Assembly (NCBI RefSeq): GCF_000143415.4
Contig: NW_003314333.1
Span: forward strand, 124,001-188,000
DNA: 64,000 bases
Direction: 5' to 3'
Source: Selaginella moellendorffii
Lineage: Eukaryota > Streptophyta > Lycopodiopsida > Selaginellales > Selaginellaceae
Within the stretch, counting starts at the first letter, position 1, and every line of letters begins with the position of its first letter. Below, piece by piece: positions 9,369-21,019 of this stretch. The notes under the pieces were generated by a model, which was not told where the DNA came from, ran no database searches, and saw only the letters and a list, made by a program, of their open reading frames with translations. Both the position numbers and the translations under genes were made by a program.

Positions 9369-10685
9369 ATGCGGCGGAAGTGTGTGATGGATCCGAACAA
9401 GTTCCTAGTTGCCGAAGCTACTTCCTTTGTGGTCCCAGCAGCATTACAGGACATTGTGGTGTACCTGGATTCAGGTCAGTTCCCAGCGGATTCCTCACCA
9501 GTACAACAAAAGGCATTGGAGATCCGAGCATGGGGGTTTTGCCTTCTCGACGGACACCTTTACAAGAGGACTTCTCATGAAGTTTTATTGCGGTGCGTGG
9601 GTGAACAAGAGGCCCCTGAGCTCCTTCACGCTTTCCACTCTTGTGCGGGGCATTTCTCGGGACAAGTCACAGCACAACTCCTCTTGCGCCATGGCTACTT
9701 TTGGCCTCGGATTCACTAGGATAGCTTGGCCTATGCAAAGGCATGTGAGCAGTGCCAACAGTTCAACCCCCAGAGCCATGTTCCATGTCTTCCTTTCCAA
9801 CTTATTATTTCTCCGGGTCCCCTTTTCCAGTGGGGACTTGACTTCATCGGCCCGATCAACCCACCGAGCTCAAAAGGACAGCGATACATCATCGTGGCGA
9901 TAGACTATTTCACAAAATGGGTTGAGGCCACCCCTCTATGACAAGCAAATCAACACTCTACAGCAAAGTTTGTCTACAAGTACATCATTTGCCGATTTGG
10001 AGTTCCTGCTGTTTTGGTTTCCGATCGTGGCAGCGGCTTCCTTGGACAGGTAATGCAGCATCTTCTCCAGCAGCTGCAGGTCAAGCATGTGAAGAGCAGC
10101 AGCTATTATCCTGAGTGCAATGGCCAGGCGGAGTCCAGTAACAAGATATTGAAGACAGTCATCTCAAAGCTTGTGGAGGATCACCCAAGTCGTTGGCACA
10201 AGCACTTGGTTACGGTGTTGTGGGCCTTTCAGACGTCCTTCAAGACATCCATCTCCGTGACCCCATTCTCCCTTGTCTATGGGACAGAGGCCGTACTTCT
10301 AGTGGAGATCCAGGTGCCATCACTCTCACTTTCACTTTGATACGCAGCAGCGATGCAGCTTAGCAATGAGAACAAGCTTCATGCACGTGACTTGGAGGTT
10401 CTTGCCTTGGAAGAGCAGCGATGATCCACATTGGAACATCTCCTTCGAGGCAAGCAGAAGCTCAAGTCAGTCATTGATCACCAGCAGTCTACCGAACCAT
10501 TCGAGGATGGCAACCTCGTTCTACTCAAGGAGTTTATGCCACCTTCAAAGTTCTCCCCTTGCTGGACCGGCCCCTACTTTGTCCAGCGACACATCGGAGG
10601 TGGAGCATATGTGCTAGTTGATGCTAATGGACGTGAGCTCCCACATGCTCACAACCACTCTCATCTCAAACGCTTCATCCGGTGA
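9369..10685 (+). pseudogene. E1 copy 1 integrase
   Basis: Contains the HHCC zinc-binding N-domain (LLHAFHSCAGH ... ACEQCQQF) and a DDE core: Asp in GLDFIGPI, Asp in LVSDRGSGF and Glu in NGQAESSNKIL. The GPY-type C-domain (SPCWTGPYFVQ) follows, ending in HSHLKRFIR at 10682. No chromodomain follows. Stops include TAG 9717-9719 and TGA 9939-9941 (sense in copy 4). TGA codons after SLSLSL (10338-10340) and after EEQR (near 10420) are shared with copy 4. Confidence 0.85.
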
Positions 10686-10975
10686 GTCGGTGAGGCGTTT
10701 CTCTTCTCTTCTTTTTCTTCCTTTCTTTCATTTTACTTTCATGGCTACTTTTCTTACTTTCAGAAGGTGTTTCTCCATTGGACCATAGCCCATACCTTGG
10801 ATTTCGCACTCAGGCTGCATTGCCGTTTGTATGAAGGTTCCTCGCTTGGCTCAGTCTATGTTCCAGGTTCTTTGGCCCTTCCCTTACCATTACTACACCC
10901 CACACATTCCCCTCACTCATTCCATATCATTTACACTCACAGTTCCATCACCAATCACTTCCAGCAGTGTTGCCC
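10686..10975 (+). other. E1 copy 1, 3' untranslated region
   Basis: A pyrimidine-rich leader followed by sequence that aligns with 47150-47450 on the minus strand (copy 4). Similarity stops at about 10975. No E1 LTR follows, so the 3' end is truncated. The next 280 bases (10976-11256) hold nothing I recognise until a polypurine tract at 11243-11256. Confidence 0.6.
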
Positions 10976-11242
10976 ACTGAAATGAACAAGAGAGCGAACC
11001 CTAGGCCAACCTCCCAACCCTTAAGGCATTATGGCCTTAAATCCCACAGGCCATTCTCAGAATATTCCTGTGGTTCGTAGATTGCATGTGAGAAAGCCAT
11101 ATTGCTTTCTTTCTTTCATGGCCATTTGTCGCGACGTTGGTGTTGCCATTTGCACATCTTTTCTCCATGGCTGTATTGCCTTGGACTGCCTTCATGTGAG
11201 GCTCGTTTAGCTTCTTGAGGCTGCCGTATGTGGCTGGGTCAT

Positions 11243-11795
11243 GAGGGAGGGGAGAATGACAGTACCATTCCATATTTAGTAAGTTTTGTGATTATCCCAA
11301 AGATTAACCCCTGGTAATAAGGGTGGCTAAAGGTGAAAGCATGTATTCCTCAAGGGGAGCGTTTCCAAATATATACAACTTAAGCCCAAGCTCCATGCTA
11401 CTTTATTCAATGGGGTACTTTCCTTCCTGCATTAGGCCATCAGTATGCCAAAATTATGCTAGACACCATTTGACACTATTTAGCATGCAAGTGTTAGATA
11501 TGGAAAGCTGGTGCTCATGGGATTGAAAGTGTACCAGATGTAAGCTCTTGAGTTTGAGCTTCCCAAAAAATCACCCAATTTAGTACTTTTCAAACCCAAG
11601 GATGTTTAACCCCAAATATTTCAAAACCCTTAACTAATTGGAAAAGGGGGTGCACTTTTGTTCATGGGCCTTTTCCTTTTATATTTGAACTTTTATGGAT
11701 TCTTTTTCGAGTCATTCTCTTTGGTTGCTTACACCAGACCTTTGTTTCGTAACGCAACAGGCTTGGAGTTCAGCTCCAAATTCATGTGCACTATA
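11243..11795 (+). mobile_element. Polypurine tract plus LTR related to the E3 LTR
   Basis: GAGGGAGGGGAGAA (11243-11256) precedes TGACAGTACC at 11257. From CCATATTTAGTAAG (about 11270) the sequence follows the E3 LTRs at 56530-56957 and 62490-62923, ending GTGCACTATA near 11795 where E3 has CTACA. A 200 bp segment at 11530-11725 has no counterpart in E3. Best read as the 3' LTR of an E3-related element whose coding part is missing. Confidence 0.6.
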
Positions 11796-11939
11796 GATAG
11801 GATCCTAACACTCTAGCTATACCTCTGATCATGGCACTAGATGGTATGCTCCTCCATGCTCTAAGTTGCTAATCAATGTTTTTTTTATAAAACATAATTT
11901 GGCTCACTATTGAGTATATCTATCTTTGTTTTACATCTG
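11796..11939. other. Short unassigned stretch joining two E3-type LTR relics
   Basis: AT-rich and without coding signal. The last bases (TTGTTTTACATCTG) match the E3 LTR before its GCTTGGGTCTAAG segment, so a second E3-type LTR relic begins here and is interrupted by the TRIM LTR. Confidence 0.35.
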
Positions 11940-12101
11940 TATGGCATATGTGATTATAGGATGAGATTTGAATATACTATCACCATAGGTCTTAGAACTT
12001 TGGGACATAAATAGGGATAAAATAGCCATTAAAGGCTCTCTCATCAAACAATTACCCCTTTTACAATTAAGTTTAAGAAGAGAGAGATATAGTGCATTAC
12101 A
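11940..12101 (+). mobile_element. Solo TRIM LTR (162 bp) with target duplication ATCTG
   Basis: Homologous along its length to the 162 bp LTRs of the TRIM at 36122-36796, in opposite orientation. It is flanked by ATCTG at 11935-11939 and 12102-12106. Its first bases TATGG correspond to TGTAA, so the terminal G has mutated. Removing it and one duplication restores the host E3-type LTR, which reads on into GCTTGGGTCTAAG. Confidence 0.8.
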
Positions 12102-12106
12102 ATCTG

Positions 12107-13093
12107 GCTTGGGTCTAAGTATAAGTTCTATACCATATTAGCTAGTGGAGTGCTTATATCTTCATGTTAGGCCACCATTATACTAAAATAGTATTAAACT
12201 CCATTCGGCTTTATTTTATATACTCCATCAATGAAATACCCACTGTTCTTATATTTGGATCTTATGATCCTTCGCGTCCTTCGTAGGGTATAATATACCT
12301 CAGTTTAAATGCTTCCATTAGTCTTTTAGGACTATTCCTTGACTCCACTCAAGTTATCTAGCTTTTTGGACTTTGCTAATTCAACGACTTATAAAGTGCT
12401 AGCCTCCTAGCTAGTTTTGAGGTGTCAGTTTACTAAAATACATCTCTTTGTATTTATGTCCTACTCATAAAGACTATTTTTTGCAAGTGTTACTCTAACA
12501 CTTGATTATTCTTTGTTCCAAGTGGGCTACTTTTGCCCCTTAGAACTATCTATCCATATGATGAAAATACTGACTCATCTTCTAAGAACACCCCTAACTC
12601 CTTATATAAGCATTTATAAAAGGTAGCCCCGACTACCATTTCAAGGACTCATATCCTCATCTGTATTTGACCTCCCACGGTCATTAATTCTGGTCTCAAA
12701 TTCATGAGCACTAACCTCAATTATATGAGGATAATTTTGTGACTCCTTTATTGTTTTGGAGTCTTTATCGTTCCTATGATCCCAACTATAGTTATTTACC
12801 ACAACTACATTAACCACTTTGTTAAGTCAAATGCTCATTTGGGTCACATCCTCAACTCTCTAAAGAAAACTTTATACTGTTCCCAAGATCCTAAAGTCAT
12901 TCCTTTATTGGCCCTTTTCTACCCACCACATTGCCTACAAATTCACACATGAACTGTAGTGGATAGCTATCTTCTCCCGACCTACTACTCTTCAAGGATA
13001 GTCTCACTTTTAGGACCTTCCAATGCTAACACAAATGGTGATATACTTGACCACTAATAAAAAGCGGACTAAGGAATAGCTCCGATACCAAAT
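12107..13093. other. E3-type LTR relic, then unassigned AT-rich DNA
   Basis: 12107-12240 continues the E3-type LTR (GGGTCTAAG ... TTAGGCCACC). The rest to 13093 is AT-rich with stops in all frames and no domain. A second partial relic of the same LTR segment lies at 13265-13400. Confidence 0.4.
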
Positions 13094-13262
13094 TGTAAGT
13101 GATTACTTTTTTCATTCTACTTTAATCACTTAACCACAATTTCAACCACATGGAGGAGTTTCACTTACAACCTCCATAAGTCTTATTCCGGACTTGGGGT
13201 TTGCTAGCCTCGAGAATGGCATCTACACCACTCAACCTTTGCACTTGGTCCGCTTGCTCTAC
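13094..13262 (-). mobile_element. Terminal fragment of the S1/S2 LTR family, inverted
   Basis: Read on the minus strand this matches the last 165 bases of the solo LTRs: AAAGGTTGAGTGG, ATGCCATTCTCG, GGAGGTTGTAAGTGA, ending CACTTACA at 13094. It is truncated at its inner end, so this family has at least three copies in the window. Confidence 0.7.
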
Positions 13263-16200
13263 ATGTTCAATCCCATAACTAAAACCTAAGTTCCACACCA
13301 TGCTAGCTGGTGGAGTACCTATATCCTCGCGTTAAGTCACTGGTATGCTGAAATAGTACTAGACTTCGTTTGGCTTCGTTTTGTATGCTAGTCTTAACAT
13401 TGGGGTGCTAAATGCTCTAGGACTATTCCAAGTCGCTCCGTGCTCCTATCCCTTCGCTCCTTGGGCCGAACACTCAAGAGTTACTCTATGCTTCGGTTCC
13501 TTCGCTCCTTGGCTGCAAGTTTGGAAGTTTGGCTCCATTCCTTCATTCAGTGGCCTAAGGCTTTGAAACTTGAGTTCCACTCTGCTATCCTTTGGACACA
13601 TGGCATGTGGCATGTTCAAGTAGTCATTGCCGCACTCTCTCATAAACTTTTCTTAGATTGGACTGAAGGCAATGTGAACGCAAACTTACGATTTGGTCAA
13701 AGATGAGACCGAAAAGAGAGTCCTCAGAGACGAAAGATCAAACACGTAAATCATTTTCTTTTCTTGGCTTATAAAGTGTTGGAAAGGGTTATAGCATTCA
13801 CTTGTTAGTGCTTATTAGTTGATCTATTAACACTTGGAGTAGATTATTGTATAGTGAAAATGTGAAGTGAGGCATTGACATTATTAACACTTGTATTAGT
13901 GAAGGTGGCATTGTTGTTTTGAGTGATAAAGAATTTTCTTTAAATCTTGATTTTTCATGTCAATTTTTTTGTTAGTGTTTTAACCTCGTATTGAATCTTG
14001 AAGGTGATTGAAGAAAAATATTAGTGCAATATGGATATTCAAAGATATGGTTTTTGTGATTAGTCTTGGATGTTTATTTTGCATTTTGTGGATGTTAGTG
14101 TTGGATTTAAAAATGTGGGCATAATGTTCGATACTTAAGCATACTATGGTTTATGAGAATTTGTGTCGAAGTGAACCTATATGAAGTTGTCAGTAGGAGG
14201 AAGTTAGTTGAGTTTTGAAAGTTTATATTCCTAGATTGAGAGTCATTTTTTCTCTAGGATGGAAAAATTTCCATAAATTTTCTTAAAGTTTTCCAATGGT
14301 TGATTTGTTGATCATTTTGCTCGAAAACCATTTCATTTTCGTAAACTAGTACAAACTAGTGAAAAGGTTAGAGTTGATTTTAGTTAGCTTAGAATTTAGT
14401 AAGTAATTTGTAAGATATGACCCAAAAGGGATACTAACTTTTGGGGTTAAGGCAATTGAGCTAGATAAAGTCTAGAGTTAATGTAAAAAGTGGCCATTGC
14501 ACTTTTTTAGAAAAGTGATCTTTGTGCCTTTCTTTTGTAACAATATGCTTGATAGCAAGTTACACCTTGCATTGCATTAAACTTTATGAGAGTAGTGAGT
14601 TTTCACTGATCTTAACTTGGTTTTAGTGGCCCTGCACCTTAGATAAGGATAATGATGTCCAACTTAGTTGTTTGAGTTTGAGATATTAGTACTTATACTA
14701 TAACTTCGTTTATGAGGAGGTTGTGTACCAATATGAGTCCATCTCATAGTTTTCACTTTAGTTTTGACTAAGTGTTGATCATGTATAGCTAGCCTCTTCA
14801 AAGCATACTCAGAGCTATTGGCTAAATGCATTAGTTAGCTTATTATTGTACGATTGGATTCGAATGCTTATTTAGTCTATATTTATCCATGTTCCTATAT
14901 CTCGTACATGGGGTATTACATTTATGCTAAACAAATATATAACTTGATGGCGCAAGTTTAGTGTTTAGGTCTTATAAAAGGCAAGTTGAAAGAGTGATTA
15001 TTGGTTGCTTTGTGACTAGTGATTAATTGTAGATTTCATCGAGGACTATTGACACTTGCTTCACTCAATGATGATTTAGCAGTGATAGACTTATTATATT
15101 GGATGGTGTTGCGGAGGATCATGTCATGGCTTGCATGGTTTTCCCATGTTGGCATGTCAATTCCTTTGTTGATATCATTTAGTTATGTTTAGTTCATAAT
15201 GTTAGATTAAATTGAGTCTTGGACATGGTGCATTGCTCTTTGGTGATGTATTATTTGTAATTGAATTTTGCTAAAGGATTGGTCTCAGATATTGAATAAA
15301 GTACCTTTGACATTTAGTTAGCTTAGTTGCTAGAGAGCCTTAAGTGGTGATTCACTCTTGCTTTTTTCTAACTTTGTCCTAGTGCTGATGGCATTGAAGT
15401 GATGCCTTATCATTAACATTATTATTGTTAAGATTCAAGTGGGATGAAATGTCTCTCTGTAGGATTGATATTGAGTTTCATTAGTCTCGATGGAGATAGT
15501 GTTAAGGATTTAGCTATAACTTTGTGTTTTAATATTTGTGTATTTGCTTATTAGCAACTGTATTGGCGTTTAAATGAACTGAATGGCAAGATGAGTTAAT
15601 TGTGTTCTAGATGAGATTTTTTAGTAGGGGTTGAGCTTTAAGCTTTTTCTTGAAAAGTGATTTAGTTATGGACTATACTAACTTTACAAGAGAAAGAGTT
15701 AGTGATTGATATTAAAATGATTGAATCCTTATTGGATTTGAGTTGGGATATATTGATTATTGATGATTCTTTTTATGTTTGTTATGAAGTGAGTTATGTC
15801 TTGCTAAAGATGGATTCATAGAGGATTGATTTGGTGATCACTTGTTGAGCATAGCTTTGTTGTGTTGGCTTTTAGATTGATGCAATTATGTTCTTCATTA
15901 GCTTTGCATTATGAATTTTAACTTATAGATGTGTTGAGGAGGATATTATAGGTTGTACCATGATTTTTTCTTTTGCATTGAAATTAGTTCATGCAAGACT
16001 TGTGATCATTGTTAGGCAAACATTGCTTATAGGTTTTTTCAAACTTTGGTTTTTTGAATTTTCATACTCATTGTTCCATTTATTAAAAGTTGGTAGGGAA
16101 CACATTTTAGCTCATTAGCTTTGATTTTGAAGTTAGTTTTTGCTTCTAGCAATCATTGATGATGATTAACTATCATTTAGGATAGCTAATTATTCTTGTC

Positions 16201-16417
16201 AAAGGTTTTGCTCAATTATTATTGTTATAGAATGATTTGGCATTCTTTAAGATAGTGGATTTTTTCTTCAACAATGATTATGCATTTCTATATTCATGGG
16301 ATGATTGATGATCTTTCATAATAGTTAGTGGTCCTCTTTGATGGCTTATGGCTTTTCACATTATTATATGTTATTTGTGGTTTGCTTTGGATTGGTCTTT
16401 TAGGTTTGAGACATTAG
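13263..16417. other. About 3 kb without recognisable genes; T/G-rich on the plus strand
   Basis: 13265-13400 resembles part of the E3-type LTR. From about 13750 the plus strand is rich in T and G, with many short TTAG, TTGAT and TTAGTTAGC runs and stops in all frames. I find no domain, RNA gene or clear repeat boundary. Short open frames at 13381-13706 do not resemble any protein. It may be a very old element worn down by C-to-T change. The stretch resumes at 18211 after the solo LTR. Confidence 0.4.
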
Positions 16418-18210
16418 TGTGAGACACAAAATCCCTAGGCCCCAAAGTGGAGCTGGAAAGGGTGCCACGTGGTAGTGGCCGAAGTGAAAGCCAAACGAGT
16501 GTAACACGTTTGGACTAAAAGCTCCGACTTGAAAGGTCGAGAGCGGAAGTGGAACTCCCAACAAAGTGCTCAAGGAGCGAGCACAAAGCGAGCAATAAGC
16601 AAGGCTCCAAAAAAGGACCCAAAAAGGACCAACACATGACACGTGGAAGTGTCCGAGATGGAGTCCGAGGCGGACCCTAGTTGGAGTCCGAGATGGACCC
16701 GAAGTGGAGTCCGATATGGAGTCCGAAGTGGAGTCCGAGATGGAGTCCGATATGGAGTCCGAGATGGACCCGAAGTGGAGTCCGAGATGGAGTCCGATAT
16801 GGAGTCCGAGATGGACCTGAAGTGGAGTCCGAGATGGAGTCTGAGATGGACCCAAGATGGAGTCCGAGATGGAGTCCGAGATGGAGTCCGAGGTGGACCG
16901 AGACAGAGTCTGAGATGGACCCGAGATGGAGTCCGAGATGGACCGAGACGGAGTCCGAGATGGAGTTCGAGATGGAGTCCAAGACGGACCGAGACGGAGT
17001 CCGAGATGGAGTCCGAGATGGAGTCCGAGAAGGACCCGAGATGGAGTCCGAGGTCGAGACCGAGACTGGGACCGAGACCAAGACCGAGACCGAGATCGGG
17101 ACCGGGACCGAGACCGAGACCGAGGCCAAGGCCGAGACCGAGCCCGAGACCGAGTCCGAGTCTGAGTCCGAGTCCAAGTCCGAGTCCGAGTCCGAGTCCG
17201 AGTTCGAGTCTGAGAGGGTGAAAGCCCAAAGCGTTCGTCTCCCAGACCCTGGGGGGTTTGGTGAGCTCCAAAAGTATAGTAAGGGGGAGGACTGCAGTGG
17301 AGCCAGTTTGGCTAGGAAAGGCCAGTTTGGCCCAGGAAGGCCAGACCCAGTGTTGGGTGATGAACTGACCACTGGGAAGTCCAAGACTAGAGTGAACACG
17401 GACCGACAAGCGGGGTAGCTTGGTGAAGTGTTCAAGAGCCGGCTCTAGTTCCCCTGGGAGATCGACTGGCCGATGCTCCCAGTCCAAGTGTGGGTGGCAC
17501 TACCTACTTGGATACTAGGCGTGGCTCAACGGAACCTCGCTCTAAGCCCATGGCTAGAGCACCTAAAGGCGAAAGGCGGGGAGAGTACCCAGGTGGCTCG
17601 CGTAAGGCCACGGTGTTCCGAAATGTTGTCCCAAAGGCCTAGACTGTGGAAAGAAAGAGGAGCAGTCCTCTGGGGAAGTGACCAAGGACACAGTCGTGTG
17701 GTGAGGAAGTCCCAGAGGACCGTGGGACTTAGTGGTCGGGCCTGTGGGCCTCGATCCAGTGACAGTGTTGGCAAACACGGCCAGGGGCAGAAAGGGACTT
17801 GGTAGGAACTGACAAAGGGACTTTGGGGAAGGCGATTCCCCAGGTCTGTGGGCATCCTAAGGATGCTAAGGTGTGGATTTAGGATGACCACTCGTGGACA
17901 GATGGCCCAGTCTTAGAGAGACGGGATGGTGATGCAGGTGGCATTGGACCGCTAGTGCAGCAAAGGTGAATGGGCATGGCCTTAGTGTAACGGGCCGAGA
18001 TGTCAGTGGTACCTTTGGGTGTCGGTCTTGGGACCGGACACATGGAGCACTTGGACCAGGTGCAAGTGTTGAGTGGCATGGATGCCATTCTTGGGGCTAG
18101 CAAGTCCCAAGTCCTGAATTGGACTGATGGAGGTTGTGAATGAGACTCCTCCAAGTGGTCGGAGGTGTGGTTAAATGACTAAAGTAGAATGGAAAATTTA
18201 GTCGCTTACA
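16418..18210 (+). mobile_element. Solo LTR S2 (1793 bp) with 5 bp target duplication ATTAG
   Basis: Starts TGTGAGACAC and ends GTCGCTTACA, flanked by ATTAG at 16413-16417 and 18211-18215. It is homologous to S1 at 3747-5488 throughout, including the minisatellite and the conserved GGGGGGTTTGGTGAGCTCC region after it. It stands out as a GC-rich island within T-rich DNA. No coding domain is visible. Confidence 0.85.
16655..17215 (+). repeat. Minisatellite of solo LTR S2
   Basis: Same unit types in the same order as in S1: 12 bp GAGATGGAGTCC variants, then ACCGAG 6-mers (about 17050-17150), then TCCGAG 6-mers to about 17210. Unit order and number differ from S1 (for example GATATGGAGTCC and ACCGAGACGGAG variants occur only here), showing independent turnover since the two copies parted. 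Confidence 0.9.
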
Positions 18211-19229
18211 ATTAGTAGGATGTTGCTGATGCTTACTTGAGCAACTTGAGTTCCTTCGTATTGTTGACAGGAATCTATTGAGATTGCTTAGTGTGATGGT
18301 TGGTATAATTGAGTGTTTATTGGTGTTGCCACATTCATTTTGTTCTGTTGATTGTTGCTATGGTTAGTTCTAATAGATTAGATATTATTTTTTTGGATGA
18401 TACATTCACGAGTATTTTGAAGGGGGGCGGGGGGGGGGGGGTTGTTCCCTTTCTGGAATATACACCCTTGTCTGTTTATAATAAATAAATCTATTGTGTT
18501 TCACATAATTTGTTTTCTCTTTTGTAGGCAATTTGCTTATCTAGTGAGCATCCTGTGCCTCTTGGTTCCTTAGCAACACTTCTTATGCTAGACCATTGTT
18601 CTTATACATTGTCTGCACATCATCCCAAAAAGTTGTCTTGACAAATTTCCTAATGAAAATTCAAAGAATATATTCCCATTATAAGAAGACGGAAGCTCTT
18701 CACCTTTTATATACTCAAACTCCTTCAATTCCAACCATAATTATCAAGATTGTCAAAATGCTTTATCCACAACTTTAAAAACTGATCTAGAAGATATTAG
18801 GATCCTATTCTTTACACCCTAAGCCAACTGGCTAAAGAAGTGATCGCTTTATTGCAAGGCCCTTTTTATTCTATTATTTTGACTTAGTGCCTAACAATCC
18901 TTCCTTTGCAGGGAATGATCATCCATGATCATACTTAGGCCACCCTTTGGTCATCATCGTCCTTTGTTTAGGGTTTACCAAACCTTGGTTCTCCCTCTAC
19001 ATCCACCATATTAAATATTCCTTTAGAATATTTCTACCCTATTTGTTAGCCATGATAATGGAATTACTCTAATACCAATATTAAAATTTTATCACTTACA
19101 CCCTAAGCCAATTAGCTAAAGGGGTGATCACTTTATTATAGGGCCCTTTCTTTATCAATGTTAAAATCCAATGCTAAGGAAAGTACCCTTAGAAGAGTGT
19201 CATAATGGATCTTTTGCAAAATATGGCAG
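18211..19229. other. Unassigned DNA with a poly-G tract and a 60 bp direct repeat
   Basis: The T-rich host of S2 resumes to about 18420. A G run broken by one C lies at about 18421-18441. Two related 60 bp segments with the core ACACCCTAAGCCAAYTRGCTAAAG occur at about 18815 and 19100. No coding signal is visible. Confidence 0.4.
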
Positions 19230-20140
19230 AGTGCCTAAAATGATAGGCTTATTCAAGAAAAAGTATCACTAACCAAATATAATTAAGAACGTCCAAGCCT
19301 ATATAAAGCCATGTTTAATATGTTAGCAAATCAAAGCCATAACTAAGGCTAGTGGGGGCTTGTTACAAAGCCTCCCAATTCTAGATCGTCCATAGAAATG
19401 TCTGACGATGGACTTTATCACAGAACTCCCCTTAAGAGGGGTTTAATGTAATATTCGTAGTGGTGGACCAGTTTTTTAAGATGGCACATTTCATACCCAC
19501 CACAACAAAAGTGGATGCAAAAAGTGTGGCAAAGTTGTTCTTCAAATAAGTGGTTTGAGTGCAGGGAAGGCCAAAGGAAATTATCTCAAATCAAAATAAG
19601 ATCTTCATTAGTAGGTTTTTGAAGAACTCTCCTAGAACAATATTACACAAAGTTGAAATTCAGCACAGTCTATCACCCATAGACATATATTGAGTATTTA
19701 GTCAAGTTTAATAGTAATAACACTTCTTAACAGATGGACAAATAGAAAGGGTGAATAGACAATTAAAAGATTATTTGCAATACTATATCTCAGAAGACTA
19801 AACTAATTGGGTAAATCATTTGGGATTTGTAGAAATGTGTTATGACAATTCATCACATTTGAGTATTGGGGTGAGTCATGGGAAGTCATCAATGGGCAAG
19901 CTATCAAAGGTCTCATAAAACTTGGCATAGCCAAGTATCATAGAGAGTTATCTACAGTTTAGGCATTTATGGCGAAAAGACTTAATATTTGGAATCTAGT
20001 GAGGGATTTCTTGGAATGGGCTCAATAAAAGCAAACTAAATTCCCAAACTAGAAGTGCCAGGATGTAGAGTTCTAATCTAGGGAGAAGGTATGACTGAAC
20101 ACCAAGAACCTAAGGTTATAAATTAGGATCAGTTGGAAGT
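19230..20140 (+). pseudogene. Ty3/gypsy integrase relic
   Basis: Broken frames read through an integrase: GLLQSLPI, TMDFITELPL (first catalytic Asp), VVVDQFFKMAHFIPTTTKVD, AKSVAKLFFK, KEIIS, then NRQLKDYLQYYISED and NWVNHLGFVEMCY. The second Asp reads Asn and the Glu of the DDE reads Lys. Stops and an internal deletion or rearrangement near 19640-19730 make it a relic. The lineage differs from E1. Part of it (19497-19575) matches the 83 bp filler inserted in the second methyltransferase copy. Confidence 0.75.
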
Positions 20141-20196
20141 TGACTTAAAGGTAAAATGCATGTATTCTTGGAAATGAATTGACATTGTCTTTGTCC

Positions 20197-20891
20197 TTAT
20201 CCTTGCACTAGGGGAATAGTAGCGTCAACCCTCATTGAAACATGACCATCTCCCACAAAAAGTGGAATTGAAGGATGTGTAACGAGAAGTGGAATAAGCA
20301 ATGTCTCAAAACATTGTGCCAAATGAAGAGCATCGTCAAAGGTGGTTGAAGCAAATGTATGCCCAAGTCTTACAAAATCTTGGTGAAGTGTTAACCACAA
20401 CATATTAGGCTCCTCATGAAGCAAAAAGTTTCAGAAATGAATATCAAATTATATCACAGACTCAGGCAGCCCTTGACAAAGACAATACAATTATTAAAAG
20501 GCATCATCACAATTGTTGATAAGTCCAAATGCACATTTGAAAACATATAAGAGAATGCTCTAATCCTCACGAATGGCTGTGCTTAAACCATTGTACTATT
20601 GCAGTGCTATCCCTTGGAGACGTGTGGGAAATTCACGCAAATGTTGAACATCATCTCAAAAATGATATATGGCAATCACTATGAAGTGATTGAACTAATA
20701 GTACACATTGTTCTTAGGATTCCCACGGAAGAACTCCGGCCAAACTTTAAGATTGGTAGCAAGAGTAGGAGGAGCTTAATGAATGCCACTATCAATTGAA
20801 TCTGATTGTTCAATTGCAACCATATAGCATTAGGCAATTGCACCAATTGCTACTCTATAGTCAAAGGGGGAGGAGGCTGCTGATCTGCCAT
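20197..20891 (-). pseudogene. Retrotransposon gag relic
   Basis: On the minus strand a start at 20891 gives MADQQPPPP, followed by a broken frame with gag-like pieces (VWPEFFRGN, LQGIALQ, YNGLSTAIRED) and an open tail HEEPNMLWLTLHQDFVRLGH ... FDDALHLAQCFE. The pattern resembles the capsid region of Ty3 gag. Many stops interrupt it. It lies back to back with the integrase relic and probably belongs to a different insertion. Confidence 0.5.
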
Positions 20892-21019
20892 GAAAATGAA
20901 CGAAAAAGAAAAAAGCAAAAGAGAAGAAATTGAAAAAGCTATAAAGAAAGGGAGATTTAAACAATGCAAAAACTAGATTTATAAAATAATTCCAAATCTA
21001 AGTGCTCCTTAACTCCACT
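20892..21019. other. Short A-rich unassigned stretch
   Basis: Upstream of the minus-strand gag relic; possibly its leader. No other signal is seen. Confidence 0.3.

Larger units (their letters stand above)
3147..10975 (+). mobile_element. E1 copy 1: degenerate Tat-like Ty3/gypsy element, gag-PR-aRNH-RT-RNH-IN
   Basis: Colinear with the better-preserved minus-strand copy at 46114-54978. Order is gag (interrupted by a solo LTR), protease, a spacer, an additional RNase H, reverse transcriptase, the ordinary RNase H and integrase. The 5' end is truncated within gag at about 3147 and no LTR is found at either end. The 3' untranslated part matches copy 4 until about 10975. Numerous stops and small indels make it non-functional. 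Comparison with copies 3 and 4 shows that most stops are CAG-to-TAG or CGA-to-TGA changes. Confidence 0.85.

Noticed and set aside
16400-17487. Equivalent long frames over the S2 minisatellite
   Set aside because: Same cause as in S1; the sequence is a solo LTR with its own target duplication.
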